NCBI GenBank assembly: GCA_050257395.1
Contig: JBLMWU010000239.1
Coordinates: forward strand, 1-33,414
DNA: 33,414 nucleotides
Reading direction: 5' to 3'
Origin: JAIRTY01 sp050257395
Lineage (GTDB): Bacteria; Actinomycetota; Actinomycetes; Streptosporangiales; Streptosporangiaceae
Every line of letters begins with the position of its first letter. The first letter of the stretch is position 1. Below, piece after piece: positions 7,880 to 16,280 of this stretch. The notes under the pieces are model-generated. The model ran no database searches. It had not been told where the DNA came from and was given only the letters and a program-made list of their open reading frames with translations. Both the position numbers and the translations under genes were made by a program.

Positions 7880-8311
7880 ATGGCCAAGATCGTGCGCCGG
7901 GAAAGCTCTGCACGCTTCCCCGACCTGCTGGACTGGCTCGACACCCCGTGGTCGGCGCTGCTGCCGTTCGGCGGGGGCCAGACCTTCCGGGTCGAGGACT
8001 TCGTGCAGGACGGCCACTACGTGATCAGGGCGGAACTGCCCGGCGTGGACCCGGAGAAGGACATCGAGATCACCATCGAGGCGGGCACCCTGACGATCCG
8101 CGCCGAGCGGCGCGAGGAGCAGCAGGAGGCGCACCGCTCGGAGTTCCGCTACGGCTCGTTCACCCGGTCGGTGACCCTCCCCCGGCAGGCGGACACCGAG
8201 CACATCACCGCCAGCTACGACCAGGGAATCCTGCAGGTCGACGTGCCCGTCAAGGAGGTCAGCCCCGAGGGCCGCAAGATCCCGGTCAAGCCGGCGAAGA
8301 AGGCGAGCTGA
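7880..8311 (+). CDS. Small heat shock protein, Hsp20/alpha-crystallin family
   Basis: The 143-residue protein is an ATP-independent holdase chaperone. After a short N-terminal arm (WLDTPWSALLPFG), the alpha-crystallin domain runs from about residue 33 to 130, with ELPGVDPEKDIEITIEAGTLTIRAER, the FRYGSFTRSVTLP strand and the signature ASYDQGILQVDVPV. A basic tail (GRKIPVKPAKKAS) includes the IPV motif that in this family contacts neighbouring subunits in the oligomer. It resembles the Hsp18/Acr proteins of actinobacteria. The start is the ATG seven bases after AAGGAG (7868-7873). A capA-like gene follows after 13 bases and is probably co-transcribed. Confidence 0.95.
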   Translation: MAKIVRRESSARFPDLLDWLDTPWSALLPFGGGQTFRVEDFVQDGHYVIRAELPGVDPEKDIEITIEAGTLTIRAERREEQQEAHRSEFRYGSFTRSVTLPRQADTEHITASYDQGILQVDVPVKEVSPEGRKIPVKPAKKAS

Positions 8312-8324
8312 TCCGGGGCAGCCC

Positions 8325-9290
8325 ATGACCATCACGATCGCGCTGGCGGGCGACGCGATGCTGGGGCGCGGCGTGGCCGCCCAGCTCGCCACCGCCGGGC
8401 CGGACGGCCTGGTCAGTGACCAGGTGCGCGAGTACCTGACCGCCGCCGACCTGGCCGTGCTCAACCTGGAGTGCTGCATTTCCGAGCGCGGCCGGCCGTG
8501 GGAGGGAGCGGGGAAGAGGTTCCACTTCCGGGCGCCGCCCGCGGCCGCGTCCGCGCTGGCCGGGCTCGGTGTCTCCTGCGTCACGCTGGCCAACAACCAC
8601 GCGCTTGACTTCGGGTACGCCGCGCTGTCGGACACCTGTGAGCGGCTCGCGGAGGCGGGCATCGCAGCCGCCGGGGCAGGCGCTGACCTGGCCCAGGCCC
8701 GGGCGCCCGCGCTGGTGGAGGCGGGCGGGCTGCGGGTGGCGGTGGTGAGCGTCACCGACCAGGCGCCCGGCTGGGCGGCCGGGCCGGGCGAGCCCGGGGT
8801 CGCCTTCGCCGACTTCGCCGGCGGGATCCCGCACTGGCTCACCGGCGAGGTGGCCAGCCTGGCCGGCGACGCCGACGTGGTGCTGGTCATGCCGCACTGG
8901 GGGCCGAACCTGGCCAGCTCGCCGCTGCCGTACCTGCGGTCGGCGGCCCGCGCGCTGGTGGGCGCCGGGGCGACGCTGGTGGCCGGGCACTCGGCCCACC
9001 TGTTCCACGGCGTGTCCAGCCGGATCCTGTTCGACCTGGGCGACTTCATCGACGACTACCCGGTCGACCCGGCCCTGCGCAACGACCTCAGCCTGCTGTT
9101 CCTGGTCACGCTGGACGCGGTGGGCCCGGTGCGGGTGGAGGCGGTGCCGCTGAAGCTGGAGTACGCGCGGACGGGGATCGCCACCGGCGCCGACCGGGAC
9201 TGGATACGGGGGCGGCTGTCCGCCGCCTGCACGCCGTTCGGCACCGAGGTTGCGGACAGCGACGGCCGCTTCGTGCTGACCGCCGCATGA
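8325..9290 (+). CDS. CapA/PgsA-family putative metallophosphoesterase
   Basis: The 321-residue protein carries the motifs of the CapA family, a branch of calcineurin-like metallophosphoesterases: AGDAMLGRGV at the N terminus, LNLECCIS (near 46), LANNHALDFG (near 89) and MPHWGPN plus GHSAHLFHG in the second half, supplying the metal-binding Asp, Asn and His residues. CapA proteins are linked to poly-gamma-glutamate capsule synthesis, but many soil actinobacterial members are cytosolic, lack signal peptides (as here) and have unknown substrates. It starts 13 bases after hsp20, suggesting a bicistronic unit, and ends 26 bases before the convergent universal stress gene; that gap includes the palindrome GCCCGCGGGC (9291-9300). 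Confidence 0.9.
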   Translation: MTITIALAGDAMLGRGVAAQLATAGPDGLVSDQVREYLTAADLAVLNLECCISERGRPWEGAGKRFHFRAPPAAASALAGLGVSCVTLANNHALDFGYAALSDTCERLAEAGIAAAGAGADLAQARAPALVEAGGLRVAVVSVTDQAPGWAAGPGEPGVAFADFAGGIPHWLTGEVASLAGDADVVLVMPHWGPNLASSPLPYLRSAARALVGAGATLVAGHSAHLFHGVSSRILFDLGDFIDDYPVDPALRNDLSLLFLVTLDAVGPVRVEAVPLKLEYARTGIATGADRDWIRGRLSAACTPFGTEVADSDGRFVLTAA

Positions 9291-9316
9291 GCCCGCGGGC
9301 GCGCACCGGCGGCGGG

Positions 9317-10168
9317 TCAGCTGCCGGGCACCACCGCGACCGGGCCGTGGGCGTGGCTGAGCACCGCGTGGGTGACCGAGCTGACCCCCCGGCCTTCCTC
9401 GCCGGGATGCCCGTGCCGGCCCAGCACGACCAGGTCGGCGCGCGCCGACGCACCGGCGAGCACCCGGCCCGGATGGGCGTTCACCACGTCGCGGCGCACC
9501 TCGACCCCCGGGTGGGCCGCCTGGTATCCGGCCAGCGCGCCGGCCAGCTGCTGGGCGGCGTCGGCCGGCACCTCGGGCGCGTCCAGCCGGCTGGCCGGCA
9601 CCGACCAGTACCAGGCGTGCACCGCCACCAGCCGGGCGTTGCGGAGCGCGGCCTCGCGGAACGCGAAGTCCAGCGCCGCGGGCGGGCCCAGCGGGTCGAG
9701 ATCCCTGACCCCGACCACGATCTCCCGGTGCACCGCCATGGTCTCCTCGCGCACCACCACGACCGGGCAGGCCGCGTGGGTGGCGGCGTACCGGCTCACC
9801 GAGCCGAGGATCATCGCCGCGAACCCGCCCGCCCCCCGGGAACCCACGACCAGCAGCGCAGCCTCGCGTGCCAGCCCGGCGAGCGCCCGGGCCGGGGGTC
9901 CCGTCACCACCTCGGTGTCCAGCTTCAGGCCCGGGGCCACGCCCGCCGCCCGGTCGGTGGCCGCCGCCAGCGCACGCTCCAGCCGCTTGCGTGCGACCCT
10001 GGTGACGTCATCGTCCGAGCCGCCCGGCCTGATCCACGGCAACGGCGCCAGCGCACTCACGAGCAGCAGCGGCAGGTGAAGCAGGGCCGCCTCACGCCCG
10101 GCCCACTCCACGGCCAGGAGGGACTCCTCAGAGCCGTCCGTGCCGGCCACCACCGGCTTGACCGCCAT
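9317..10168 (-). CDS. Tandem universal stress protein (two UspA domains)
   Basis: The 283-residue protein contains two UspA domains, about residues 3-145 and 148-283, the usual size of the tandem type common in actinobacteria. The first ends with the ATP-binding signature G-2x-G-9x-G-S (VVGSRGAGGFAAMILGSVS) and has the N-terminal Asp in VAGTDGS. The second has the corresponding GRHG...VSS segment, in which the last Gly is replaced by Ser, so nucleotide binding there may be weaker. Such proteins help in hypoxia, stationary-phase and oxidative stress. The start at 10168 is set by GAGGAGG six bases upstream. It is convergent with capA, and its upstream region holds a dyad and repeat copy B. Confidence 0.93.
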   Translation of the reverse strand: MAVKPVVAGTDGSEESLLAVEWAGREAALLHLPLLLVSALAPLPWIRPGGSDDDVTRVARKRLERALAAATDRAAGVAPGLKLDTEVVTGPPARALAGLAREAALLVVGSRGAGGFAAMILGSVSRYAATHAACPVVVVREETMAVHREIVVGVRDLDPLGPPAALDFAFREAALRNARLVAVHAWYWSVPASRLDAPEVPADAAQQLAGALAGYQAAHPGVEVRRDVVNAHPGRVLAGASARADLVVLGRHGHPGEEGRGVSSVTHAVLSHAHGPVAVVPGS

Positions 10169-10323
10169 GGCTCGCCTCCTCGGCAGGTCCGGTGCCCGCC
10201 TGCTCCGCCTGCCCGGAAGTCGTCCCCTCCCGCTTGCCAGCCTGCCGGCGCCGGGCACCACCGGGCAGGGGCGAAAGTCCCGCCGCCGCGATCCCACCGT
10301 AGGTGGTTCGCCTCCCACCGCAA

Positions 10324-10339
10324 AGGGCAATATCGCCCT
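10324..10339. promoter_or_regulatory. 16-base dyad upstream of the universal stress gene
   Basis: AGGGCAATATCGCCCT is a near-perfect palindrome (14 of 16 positions symmetric) about 156 bases upstream of the usp start, in an AT-richer patch. Tandem Usp genes in actinobacteria are often controlled by DosR/DevR-type regulators that bind G-rich/C-rich palindromes. The match to a DevR box is only approximate, so the factor is unknown. Confidence 0.3.
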
Positions 10340-10360
10340 GAAGACCCCACCCCGAGCAGT

Positions 10361-10493
10361 CCGAGCGAGCCAAAGGCCCGCACTGCCACCCGAACTGACG
10401 ACCGGTTACCGGAAGGGGCGCGGTGCGCCCAGGCCCGGGCGAGCCAAAGGGCCGGGTCCCAGCGGCCCGGAGGCGAGCCGAGGGCCAGAAAGA
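10361..10493 (+). repeat. GAGCGAG-type dispersed repeat, copy B (upstream of the GH65 gene)
   Basis: The segment opens with CCGAGCGAGCCAAAGGCC, has a middle module (10414-10452) like bases 5749-5790 of copy A, and closes with GGGTCCCAGCGGCCCGG... to CCAGAAAGA (10454-10493), the same ending as copies A and C. The central part of copies A and C is replaced here, so the family looks modular. It ends about eight bases before the GH65 start and, as with copy C, contributes the purine-rich AGAAAGAGAG that probably acts as ribosome binding site. Confidence 0.7.
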
Positions 10494-10501
10494 GAGACAC
10501 T

Positions 10502-12904
10502 TTGACGGCCTGGTCACTGACCTATGAGGGGTTCGCACCCGCGGAGGAGGGGCTGCGGGAGGCTCTGTGCACGGTCGGCAACGGGTACCTGGCCACCCGG
10601 GGGGCGGCTCCCGAGTGCCGTGCGGGCGACGTGCACTATCCGGGCACGTACGCCGCGGGCTGCTACAACCGGCTGCGGGACACGCTGGCGGGCGAGACCG
10701 TCGAGAACGAGAGCATCGTCAACATCCCGAACTGGCTGCCGCTGACGTTCCGGATCGCTGAGGGCGGGTGGTTCAGCCTGGCGGACGTGGACCTGCTGGA
10801 GTACCGGCAGGAACTCGACATGCGCCGGGGCGTGCTGATCCGGCTCGTCCGGTTCCGTGACCAGGCCGGCCGGACCACCCGGGTGACCCAGCGCCGGTTC
10901 GCGCACATGGAGCAGCCGCACCTGTGCGGCCTGCAGACGACCTTCCTGCCGGAGGACTGGTACGGGCAGCTGGAGGTGCGCTCCGCGCTGGACGGCACGG
11001 TCAGCAACTGCGGCGTGGAGCGGTACCGGAAGCTGTCCGGGCGCCATCTGCGGCCGGTGCGGGCCGAGCCGGTGGACGCCGAGACCCTGCTGCTGGTCAT
11101 GGAGACGAGCCAGTCGCGCATCCAGTTCGCGGAGGCCGCGCGGACCCGGGTGCTGCGCCACCGCGAGCCGGTCGCGGTCGACCGGCGGGTCACGGCCGAG
11201 GCCGACTGGATCGGGCACGACATCACCGTCGAGGTGGACAGCGGCGAGGGCTTCACCGTGGACAAGCTGGTGGCGGTGTTCACCTCCCGGGACCGCGCCA
11301 TCTCTGAGCCCGCCCTGGCCGCGGTCAACGCGGTGGCCCGGGCGGCTACCTTCGACGAGCTGCTCGGGCAGCACGAGCGGGCATGGGCCCGGCTGTGGGC
11401 GCGCTGCCACATCGACGTCGACGGGACCGACGAGACCCAGCGCACCGTCCGGCTGCACACCTTCCACCTGCTGCAGACCGCGTCGGAGAACAACACCGGC
11501 CTGGACGCGGGCGTGCCCGCCCGCGGCCTGCACGGCGAGGCCTACCGCGGCCACGTGCTGTGGGACGAGCTGTTCGTCTTCCCCATCCTCACGCTGCGGC
11601 TGCCGTCGGTGACCCGCACCCTGCTGCGCTACCGGCATACCCGGCTGCCCGAGGCCCGCTGGGCCGCCCGCCAGGCCGGCTTCGCTGGCGCGATGTATCC
11701 CTGGCAGGCCGGCAGCGACGGCCGGGAAGAGAGCCAGCGCATCCACCTCAACCCGGTGTCCGGCCGCTGGGTCCCGGACATCACCTACCGGCAGCGGCAC
11801 ATCGGCAGCGCGGTCGCCTACAACGCCTGGCAGTACTACCAGGCCACCCGGGACGACGAGTTCCTCAGCCACCACGGCGCGGAGATGATCCTCGACATCG
11901 CGCGCTTCTGGAGCAGCGCCGCCCGCTACGACCACGGCCGCGACCGGTACGTGATCCGCGGCGTGGTCGGGCCGGACGAGTTCCACACCGGCTACCCGGA
12001 CGGTCCTGAGGAAGGCATCGACAACAACGCCTACACCAACGTCATGGCCGCCTGGGTGCTCCAGCGGGCCCTCGACGTGCTGGAGATACTGCCGCGCCAG
12101 CGGGCAGCGGAGCTCACCGAGAAGCTGAGCATCGGCCCGGAGGAGACCGGCCGGTGGGAGGGCGTCTGCCGGCGGCTCTTCGTTCCCTTCCATGACGACG
12201 GCGTGATCAGCCAGTTCGAGGGTTACGGGGACCTGGCCGAGTTCGACTGGGAGGCCTACCGGGAGAAGTACGGCGACATCCGGCGGCTGGACCGGATCCT
12301 GGAGGCCGAGCACGACTCCGCCAACCGGTACAAGCTGTCCAAGCAGGCCGACGTGCTGATGCTCTGCTACCTGCTGTCCGCCGACGAGCTGCGGGACGTG
12401 CTGGCGAAGCTCGGCTACCAGTGGGAACCGGACCAGATCATCCGGACCATCGAGTACTACCTGGCCCGCACCTCGCACGGCTCCACCCTCAGCGCCGTGG
12501 TGCACGCCTGGGTGCTGGCCCGGGCGCACCGGGCCCTCGCCATCGAGTACTTCGAGGAGGCGCTGAGAGCCGACGTCGCCGACATCCAGGGCGGCACCAC
12601 CGCGGAGGGGATCCACCTGGCCGCCATGGCCGGCTCGCTGGACGTGATCCAGCGCTGCTTCGCGGGGGTGGAGATCCGCGAGGACACACTGTGGCTCAAC
12701 CCGTACTGGCCGGCCGAGATGGGCGTGCTGGAGGTGGCGATCCGCTACCGCGGCAACCCGGTGCTGCTGCGCGTCACCGGGACGCAGGTCCGGGTCGCCG
12801 TCAACGGCGGCAGGCAGCCGCCGATCCGGATCGCCTGCCGCGATCAGGTGGTCACGCTGCAGCCCGGTGAGGCTGCCGAGATGCCGTTCCCGCGCGCGGA
12901 GTGA
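10502..12904 (+). CDS. Glycoside hydrolase family 65 protein (probable disaccharide phosphorylase)
   Basis: The 800-residue protein has the whole GH65 architecture: N-terminal beta-sandwich (TVGNGYLATRGAAPE, HYPGTYAAGCYNRL), a linker, the catalytic (alpha/alpha)6 barrel and a short C-terminal beta domain. The general acid is E493 in VVGPDEFHTG, followed by the signature DNNAYTNVMAAWVL. KQADVLMLCYLL and ARTSHGSTLS match the segments that bind phosphate in maltose/trehalose phosphorylases. By family, it cleaves an alpha-linked disaccharide with phosphate to give beta-glucose-1-phosphate; whether maltose, trehalose, kojibiose or nigerose is not decidable here. There is no fused or adjacent beta-phosphoglucomutase. 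The proposed start is TTG at 10502, directly after the repeat's AGAAAGAGAG; no ATG or GTG fits the conserved N terminus. An FAD oxidoreductase follows after 15 bases. Confidence 0.9.
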   Translation: MTAWSLTYEGFAPAEEGLREALCTVGNGYLATRGAAPECRAGDVHYPGTYAAGCYNRLRDTLAGETVENESIVNIPNWLPLTFRIAEGGWFSLADVDLLEYRQELDMRRGVLIRLVRFRDQAGRTTRVTQRRFAHMEQPHLCGLQTTFLPEDWYGQLEVRSALDGTVSNCGVERYRKLSGRHLRPVRAEPVDAETLLLVMETSQSRIQFAEAARTRVLRHREPVAVDRRVTAEADWIGHDITVEVDSGEGFTVDKLVAVFTSRDRAISEPALAAVNAVARAATFDELLGQHERAWARLWARCHIDVDGTDETQRTVRLHTFHLLQTASENNTGLDAGVPARGLHGEAYRGHVLWDELFVFPILTLRLPSVTRTLLRYRHTRLPEARWAARQAGFAGAMYPWQAGSDGREESQRIHLNPVSGRWVPDITYRQRHIGSAVAYNAWQYYQATRDDEFLSHHGAEMILDIARFWSSAARYDHGRDRYVIRGVVGPDEFHTGYPDGPEEGIDNNAYTNVMAAWVLQRALDVLEILPRQRAAELTEKLSIGPEETGRWEGVCRRLFVPFHDDGVISQFEGYGDLAEFDWEAYREKYGDIRRLDRILEAEHDSANRYKLSKQADVLMLCYLLSADELRDVLAKLGYQWEPDQIIRTIEYYLARTSHGSTLSAVVHAWVLARAHRALAIEYFEEALRADVADIQGGTTAEGIHLAAMAGSLDVIQRCFAGVEIREDTLWLNPYWPAEMGVLEVAIRYRGNPVLLRVTGTQVRVAVNGGRQPPIRIACRDQVVTLQPGEAAEMPFPRAE

Positions 12905-12919
12905 CCGGGCCCTAGGCTC

Positions 12920-14425
12920 ATGCCCATGGCCGGTGATCCCGATGCGGTCGTGGTGGGCAGCGGGCCGAACGGGCTCGCGGCGGCGGTGACCCTCGCCGCT
13001 GCGGGCCTGCGGGTGCTGGTGCTGGAGGGAGCAGCCACCGCCGGGGGCGGGTGCCGCACCGAGGAGCTGACGCTGCCCGGCTTCCGGCACGACATCTGCT
13101 CCGCCGCCCATCCGCTCGCCGCGGTTTCGCCGTTCTTCCGCCGGTTCCGGCTGGCCGCCCGCGGGGTCACCTTCGCGCACCCGCCGGTGGTGCTGGCGCA
13201 TCCGCTGGACGGCGGCCGGGCCGCCATCGTCACCCGCCCGGTGCTGGACACGGCGGAGCGGTTCGGCGCCGACGCCGGGCAGTACCGGCGGCTGATGCTC
13301 CCGCTGGCCGCTGGCGGTGACGCGCTGGCCGGGGCGGTGCTGTCGTCCCTGCGCCGGCCGCCCCGCTATTCACGGGCGCTGGCCGCGTTCGCGCGGGACG
13401 GCCTGCTGCCCGCCTCGGCGCTGGCCCGCCGGCTGCGCACCGAAGAGGCGCGGGCCCTGCTGGCGGGGGTGGCCGCGCACGCGATCCGCCCGCTCACCGC
13501 GCCGCCCACCGCGGGCGTCGGGCTGATGCTGCTGGCGCTCGCTCACACCGCGGGGTGGCCGGTGGCGGCCGGTGGCAGCGGGCGGATAACCGATGCGATG
13601 ACCGCCGCGATCACCGCCTGCGGCGGCCGGGTCGAGACCGGCCAGTGGGTCCGCTCGCTGGCCGAGCTGCCGGCGGCCCGGGCGGTGCTGCTCGACGTGT
13701 CCCCGCGCTCGCTCCTCGCGCTGGCGGGTGACCGGCTGCCGGTGCGGTACCGGGCCGCGCTGGCCCGCTACCGGTACGGGCCGGGTGTGTGCAAGGTGGA
13801 CTACGCGCTGGCCGGGCCGGTGCCGTGGGCCAATGAGGGGGCCAGGCAGGCGGGCACCGTGCATCTGGGCGGCCCGTTCGGGCAGATCGCGGCCGCCGAA
13901 GCCCAGGTCGCCCGCGGCCAGCACCCGGACTCCCCCTACGTGCTGGCGGTGCAGCCCAGCGTGGCCGACCCGGGCCGGGCACCGGCCGGCCAGCACGTGC
14001 TGTGGGCGTACTGCCACGTGCCGAACGGGTCGGGCATGGACATGACCGCACGCATCGACGCGCAGATCGAGCGGTTCGCGCCCGGCTTCCGTGACCTGGT
14101 GCTGGCCCGGAGCACCCGGACCGCGGCCGGCCAGGAAGCGCACAACCCCAACTACGTGGGCGGGGACATCGCCGCCGGGGCGCAGACCGTGTGGCAGAGC
14201 GTGGCCCGCCCGGTCCCCCGCTGGAACCCGTACCGGACCCCGCTGCGCGGCGTGTACCTGTGCTCCGCGGCCACGCCGCCGTTCCCCGGGGTGCACGGCC
14301 GCTGCGGGGAACTGGCGGCGCTCACCGCGCTGCGTGACGTCTTCGGCATCCGGGAAGCCCCGGACATCGGGACCGCGGGGCTGCCGCCGGCCCCGGCCCG
14401 GCAGGGCCATCAGCCGATCGGCTGA
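12920..14425 (+). CDS. Phytoene-desaturase-like FAD-dependent oxidoreductase
   Basis: The 501-residue protein begins with a Rossmann dinucleotide-binding motif, VVVGSGPNGLAAAVTLAAAG, followed by VLVLEGAATAGGGCRTEELTLPGF, the pattern of the CrtI/phytoene desaturase branch of amine-oxidase-like flavoproteins. The C-terminal FAD-contact segment reads YLCSAATPPFPGVHGRCGELAA, also typical. Actinobacterial relatives of about 500-530 residues are mostly of unknown function and are not next to carotenoid genes; none is seen here. The start is ATG at 12920 or 12926, neither with a strong ribosome binding site. It probably shares a transcript with the GH65 gene 15 bases upstream. Its stop codon lies inside a 24-base palindrome. 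Confidence 0.88.
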   Translation: MPMAGDPDAVVVGSGPNGLAAAVTLAAAGLRVLVLEGAATAGGGCRTEELTLPGFRHDICSAAHPLAAVSPFFRRFRLAARGVTFAHPPVVLAHPLDGGRAAIVTRPVLDTAERFGADAGQYRRLMLPLAAGGDALAGAVLSSLRRPPRYSRALAAFARDGLLPASALARRLRTEEARALLAGVAAHAIRPLTAPPTAGVGLMLLALAHTAGWPVAAGGSGRITDAMTAAITACGGRVETGQWVRSLAELPAARAVLLDVSPRSLLALAGDRLPVRYRAALARYRYGPGVCKVDYALAGPVPWANEGARQAGTVHLGGPFGQIAAAEAQVARGQHPDSPYVLAVQPSVADPGRAPAGQHVLWAYCHVPNGSGMDMTARIDAQIERFAPGFRDLVLARSTRTAAGQEAHNPNYVGGDIAAGAQTVWQSVARPVPRWNPYRTPLRGVYLCSAATPPFPGVHGRCGELAALTALRDVFGIREAPDIGTAGLPPAPARQGHQPIG

Positions 14426-14442
14426 TGGCGGGATCAGCCATC
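14406..14442 (+). terminator. Palindromic hairpin at the end of the FAD oxidoreductase gene
   Basis: Bases 14406-14429 form a perfect 24-base palindrome centred on CGATCG and contain the TGA stop codon. A second stem (GATGGC 14424-14429 with GCCATC 14437-14442) shares bases with it, so two alternative hairpins can form. There is no T-tract. A terminator of the GH65-FAD transcript, or a protein-binding palindrome between it and the ABC operon, are both possible. Confidence 0.45.
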
Positions 14443-14563
14443 GCGCGGCCGGCGCTGGCCGGGCGGCCGGCGTGCCAGCACCCGTCCCGCGGCCAGGCTG
14501 GAACCTGCCCGGGCCGGCCGGGAGGGGAGGCCGGGCCGGGCACCGAACAGAAGGGACCAGGGC

Positions 14564-15505
14564 ATGACCGCAGTCATCGAGGTGGAGCACCTCGGCAAGC
14601 GCTACGGCGGCACCGTCGCCGTGGCCGACGTGTCCTTCTCCGTGGCCGGCGGCGAGATCTTCGGGATCCTCGGCCCGAACGGGGCGGGCAAGACCACCAC
14701 TGTCGAATGCATCGAGGGCCTGCGCACGCCGGACCAGGGCCGGATCAGCGTGCTGGGGCTCGATCCGCGGGCCGGCCGCGGCGAGCTGCGCCAGCAGGTC
14801 GGCGTGCAGCTGCAGGACAGCCAGCTGCCGGACAAGATCCGGGTCGCCGAGGCGCTGGAGCTGTACAGCTCGTTCTACCGCGCCCCGGCGGACTGGCGGG
14901 CGCTGCTGGAGGTGCTGGGCCTGGCCGGGCAGCGCGGGGTGGCCTACCGGAAGCTGTCCGGCGGCCAGCGGCAGCGGCTGTCCATCGCGCTGGCGCTGGT
15001 CGGCAGCCCGCGGATCGCCGTGCTGGACGAGCTGACCACCGGGCTGGACCCGCAGGCCCGCCGGGACACCTGGGCGCTCATCGAGCAGGTCCGCGACCGC
15101 GGGGTGACGATCCTGCTGGTGACCCACTTCATGGAAGAAGCCGAGCGGCTGTGCGACCGGGTCGCGGTCATCGACTCCGGCCGGGTCGTCGCCACCGGCA
15201 CCCCGGCCGCGCTGGCGGCGGGCGCTGGCGAGGGGCAGCGGATCCGGTTCCGCCCGTCCGCGCCCATCGAGGACAGCCTGCTGACCGCGCTGCCCGAGGT
15301 GACCAGCGTCAGCCGCCGGGGCGGCCAGATCTTCGTGAGCGGGAACGAGAACGCGCTGGGCGCGGTCACGGCCCTGCTCGCCCGGCACGGGGTGACCGCG
15401 GAGCAGCTCCGGGTGGAGCAGTCCAGTCTCGACGACGCATTCGTGGCACTGACCGGCAACGGGCACCAGCCGGCCGGGCGGGAACAGGAAGGGGAACCGC
15501 GATGA
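14564..15505 (+). CDS. ABC transporter ATP-binding protein (DrrA type)
   Basis: The 313-residue protein is a complete ABC ATPase with Walker A GPNGAGKTT (residues 37-45), a Q-loop at QLQDSQLP, signature LSGGQRQRLS (about 134-143), Walker B plus D-loop IAVLDELTTGLDP and switch histidine in LLVTHFMEEAE. A C-terminal extension of about 80 residues (from near 230) ending in DDAFVALTG is typical of the DrrA/NatA group that partners ABC-2 permeases. The pair most likely exports a hydrophobic compound such as an antibiotic, lipid or antimicrobial peptide. It starts with ATG after a purine-rich AAGGGA, and its TGA overlaps the permease ATG (ATGA at 15502-15505). The two-component genes that follow probably control it. 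Confidence 0.95.
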   Translation: MTAVIEVEHLGKRYGGTVAVADVSFSVAGGEIFGILGPNGAGKTTTVECIEGLRTPDQGRISVLGLDPRAGRGELRQQVGVQLQDSQLPDKIRVAEALELYSSFYRAPADWRALLEVLGLAGQRGVAYRKLSGGQRQRLSIALALVGSPRIAVLDELTTGLDPQARRDTWALIEQVRDRGVTILLVTHFMEEAERLCDRVAVIDSGRVVATGTPAALAAGAGEGQRIRFRPSAPIEDSLLTALPEVTSVSRRGGQIFVSGNENALGAVTALLARHGVTAEQLRVEQSSLDDAFVALTGNGHQPAGREQEGEPR

Positions 15506-16278
15506 CGGCATCCGCGGGCACCTGGCAGCGGGCGGGCCGGCCGGCCCTGGCCCGGCTCACCGCCACCGAGCTGCGGCTGTTCCTGCGGGAACGGGGCGCG
15601 GTGTTCTGGGGGGTGGCGTTCCCGGTGGTGCTGCTGGTCATCTTCGGCAGCATCCCCGGCTTCCACCGGCCCAGCCGGGCCCTGGGCGGGCTGACGTACC
15701 TGCAGGCGTATGTCCCGGTCCTGATGGCCCTGGTGCTGGCCCTGCTCGGGCTGTCCGTGCTGCCCGCGTTCCTGGCCGGCTACCGGGAACGGGGCGTGCT
15801 GCGGCGGCTCGCCACCACCCCGGTCGGCCCGGGCCGGCTGCTCGCCGCCCAGCTCGCGGTGCAGGCGGGCGTCGCGCTGGTCACCATGGCGGTCATCCTG
15901 GCGGTGGCCAGGCTAGCCTACGGGGTGACGCTGCCCCGGCAGGCGGCCGGCTTCCTGGTGGCGCTGGCACTGGCGGTGCTGGCGCTGCTGGCCATGGGCC
16001 TGGTGGTGGCCGCGGTGGCGCCGGGCACCCGGGCCGCGTCCGCGATCGGCACGATCCTGTTCTTCCCGATGATGTTCTTCGCCGGGCTGTGGGTGCCGAT
16101 CGCGGCGATGCCGTCCGGGCTGCGCGAGGCCGCGCACCTCACCCCGCTCGGCGCGGCGGTGCAGGCGCTGCAGGACGCGGCCCTCGGGCACTGGCCGCAC
16201 CTGCTGCAACTGGGCGTGCTCGCCGGGTATGCGATCGTGTTCAGTGTGGCGGCGGTGACCTGGTTCCGGTGGGAGTAG
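15502..16278 (+). CDS. ABC-2 type transporter permease (DrrB type)
   Basis: The 258-residue membrane protein has an N-terminal cytosolic helix (ATELRLFLRERGAVFWGVAFP), characteristic of ABC-2 permeases, then six predicted membrane helices, including VLMALVLALLGLSVLPAFLAGY, the GVLRRLATTPVGPGRLLAAQ coupling segment, and a re-entrant FFPMMFFAGLWVPIAAMP near the end. That is the usual size and topology for DrrB/NodJ-like half-permeases, which dimerise and pair with the ATPase encoded just upstream. The ATG overlaps the ATPase stop by four bases, with GGGG about eight bases upstream. The sensor kinase begins three bases after its TAG, so all four genes look like one operon. Confidence 0.93.
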   Translation: MTASAGTWQRAGRPALARLTATELRLFLRERGAVFWGVAFPVVLLVIFGSIPGFHRPSRALGGLTYLQAYVPVLMALVLALLGLSVLPAFLAGYRERGVLRRLATTPVGPGRLLAAQLAVQAGVALVTMAVILAVARLAYGVTLPRQAAGFLVALALAVLALLAMGLVVAAVAPGTRAASAIGTILFFPMMFFAGLWVPIAAMPSGLREAAHLTPLGAAVQALQDAALGHWPHLLQLGVLAGYAIVFSVAAVTWFRWE

Positions 16279-16280
16279 CG

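Larger units (their letters stand above)
10169..10501. other. Intergenic region between usp and the GH65 gene
   Basis: The 333 bases separate two divergent genes. The left part is the 5' region of the universal stress gene, including the AT-containing dyad at 10324-10339. The right part, 10361-10493, is repeat copy B, which ends only eight bases before the proposed GH65 start. No separate gene is supported: open frames here have the composition of repeat translation. Confidence 0.6.

Noticed and set aside
10514..13201. An 895-codon minus-strand open frame antisense to the GH65 gene
   Set aside because: It has no recognisable domain and low-complexity composition, while the plus-strand frame has all GH65 catalytic motifs.
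14425..15501. A longer permease or ATPase reading frame beginning at ATG 14425
   Set aside because: That frame runs through the ATPase gene out of register; the permease itself starts at 15502, where an ATGA overlap with the ATPase stop gives the normal family length.
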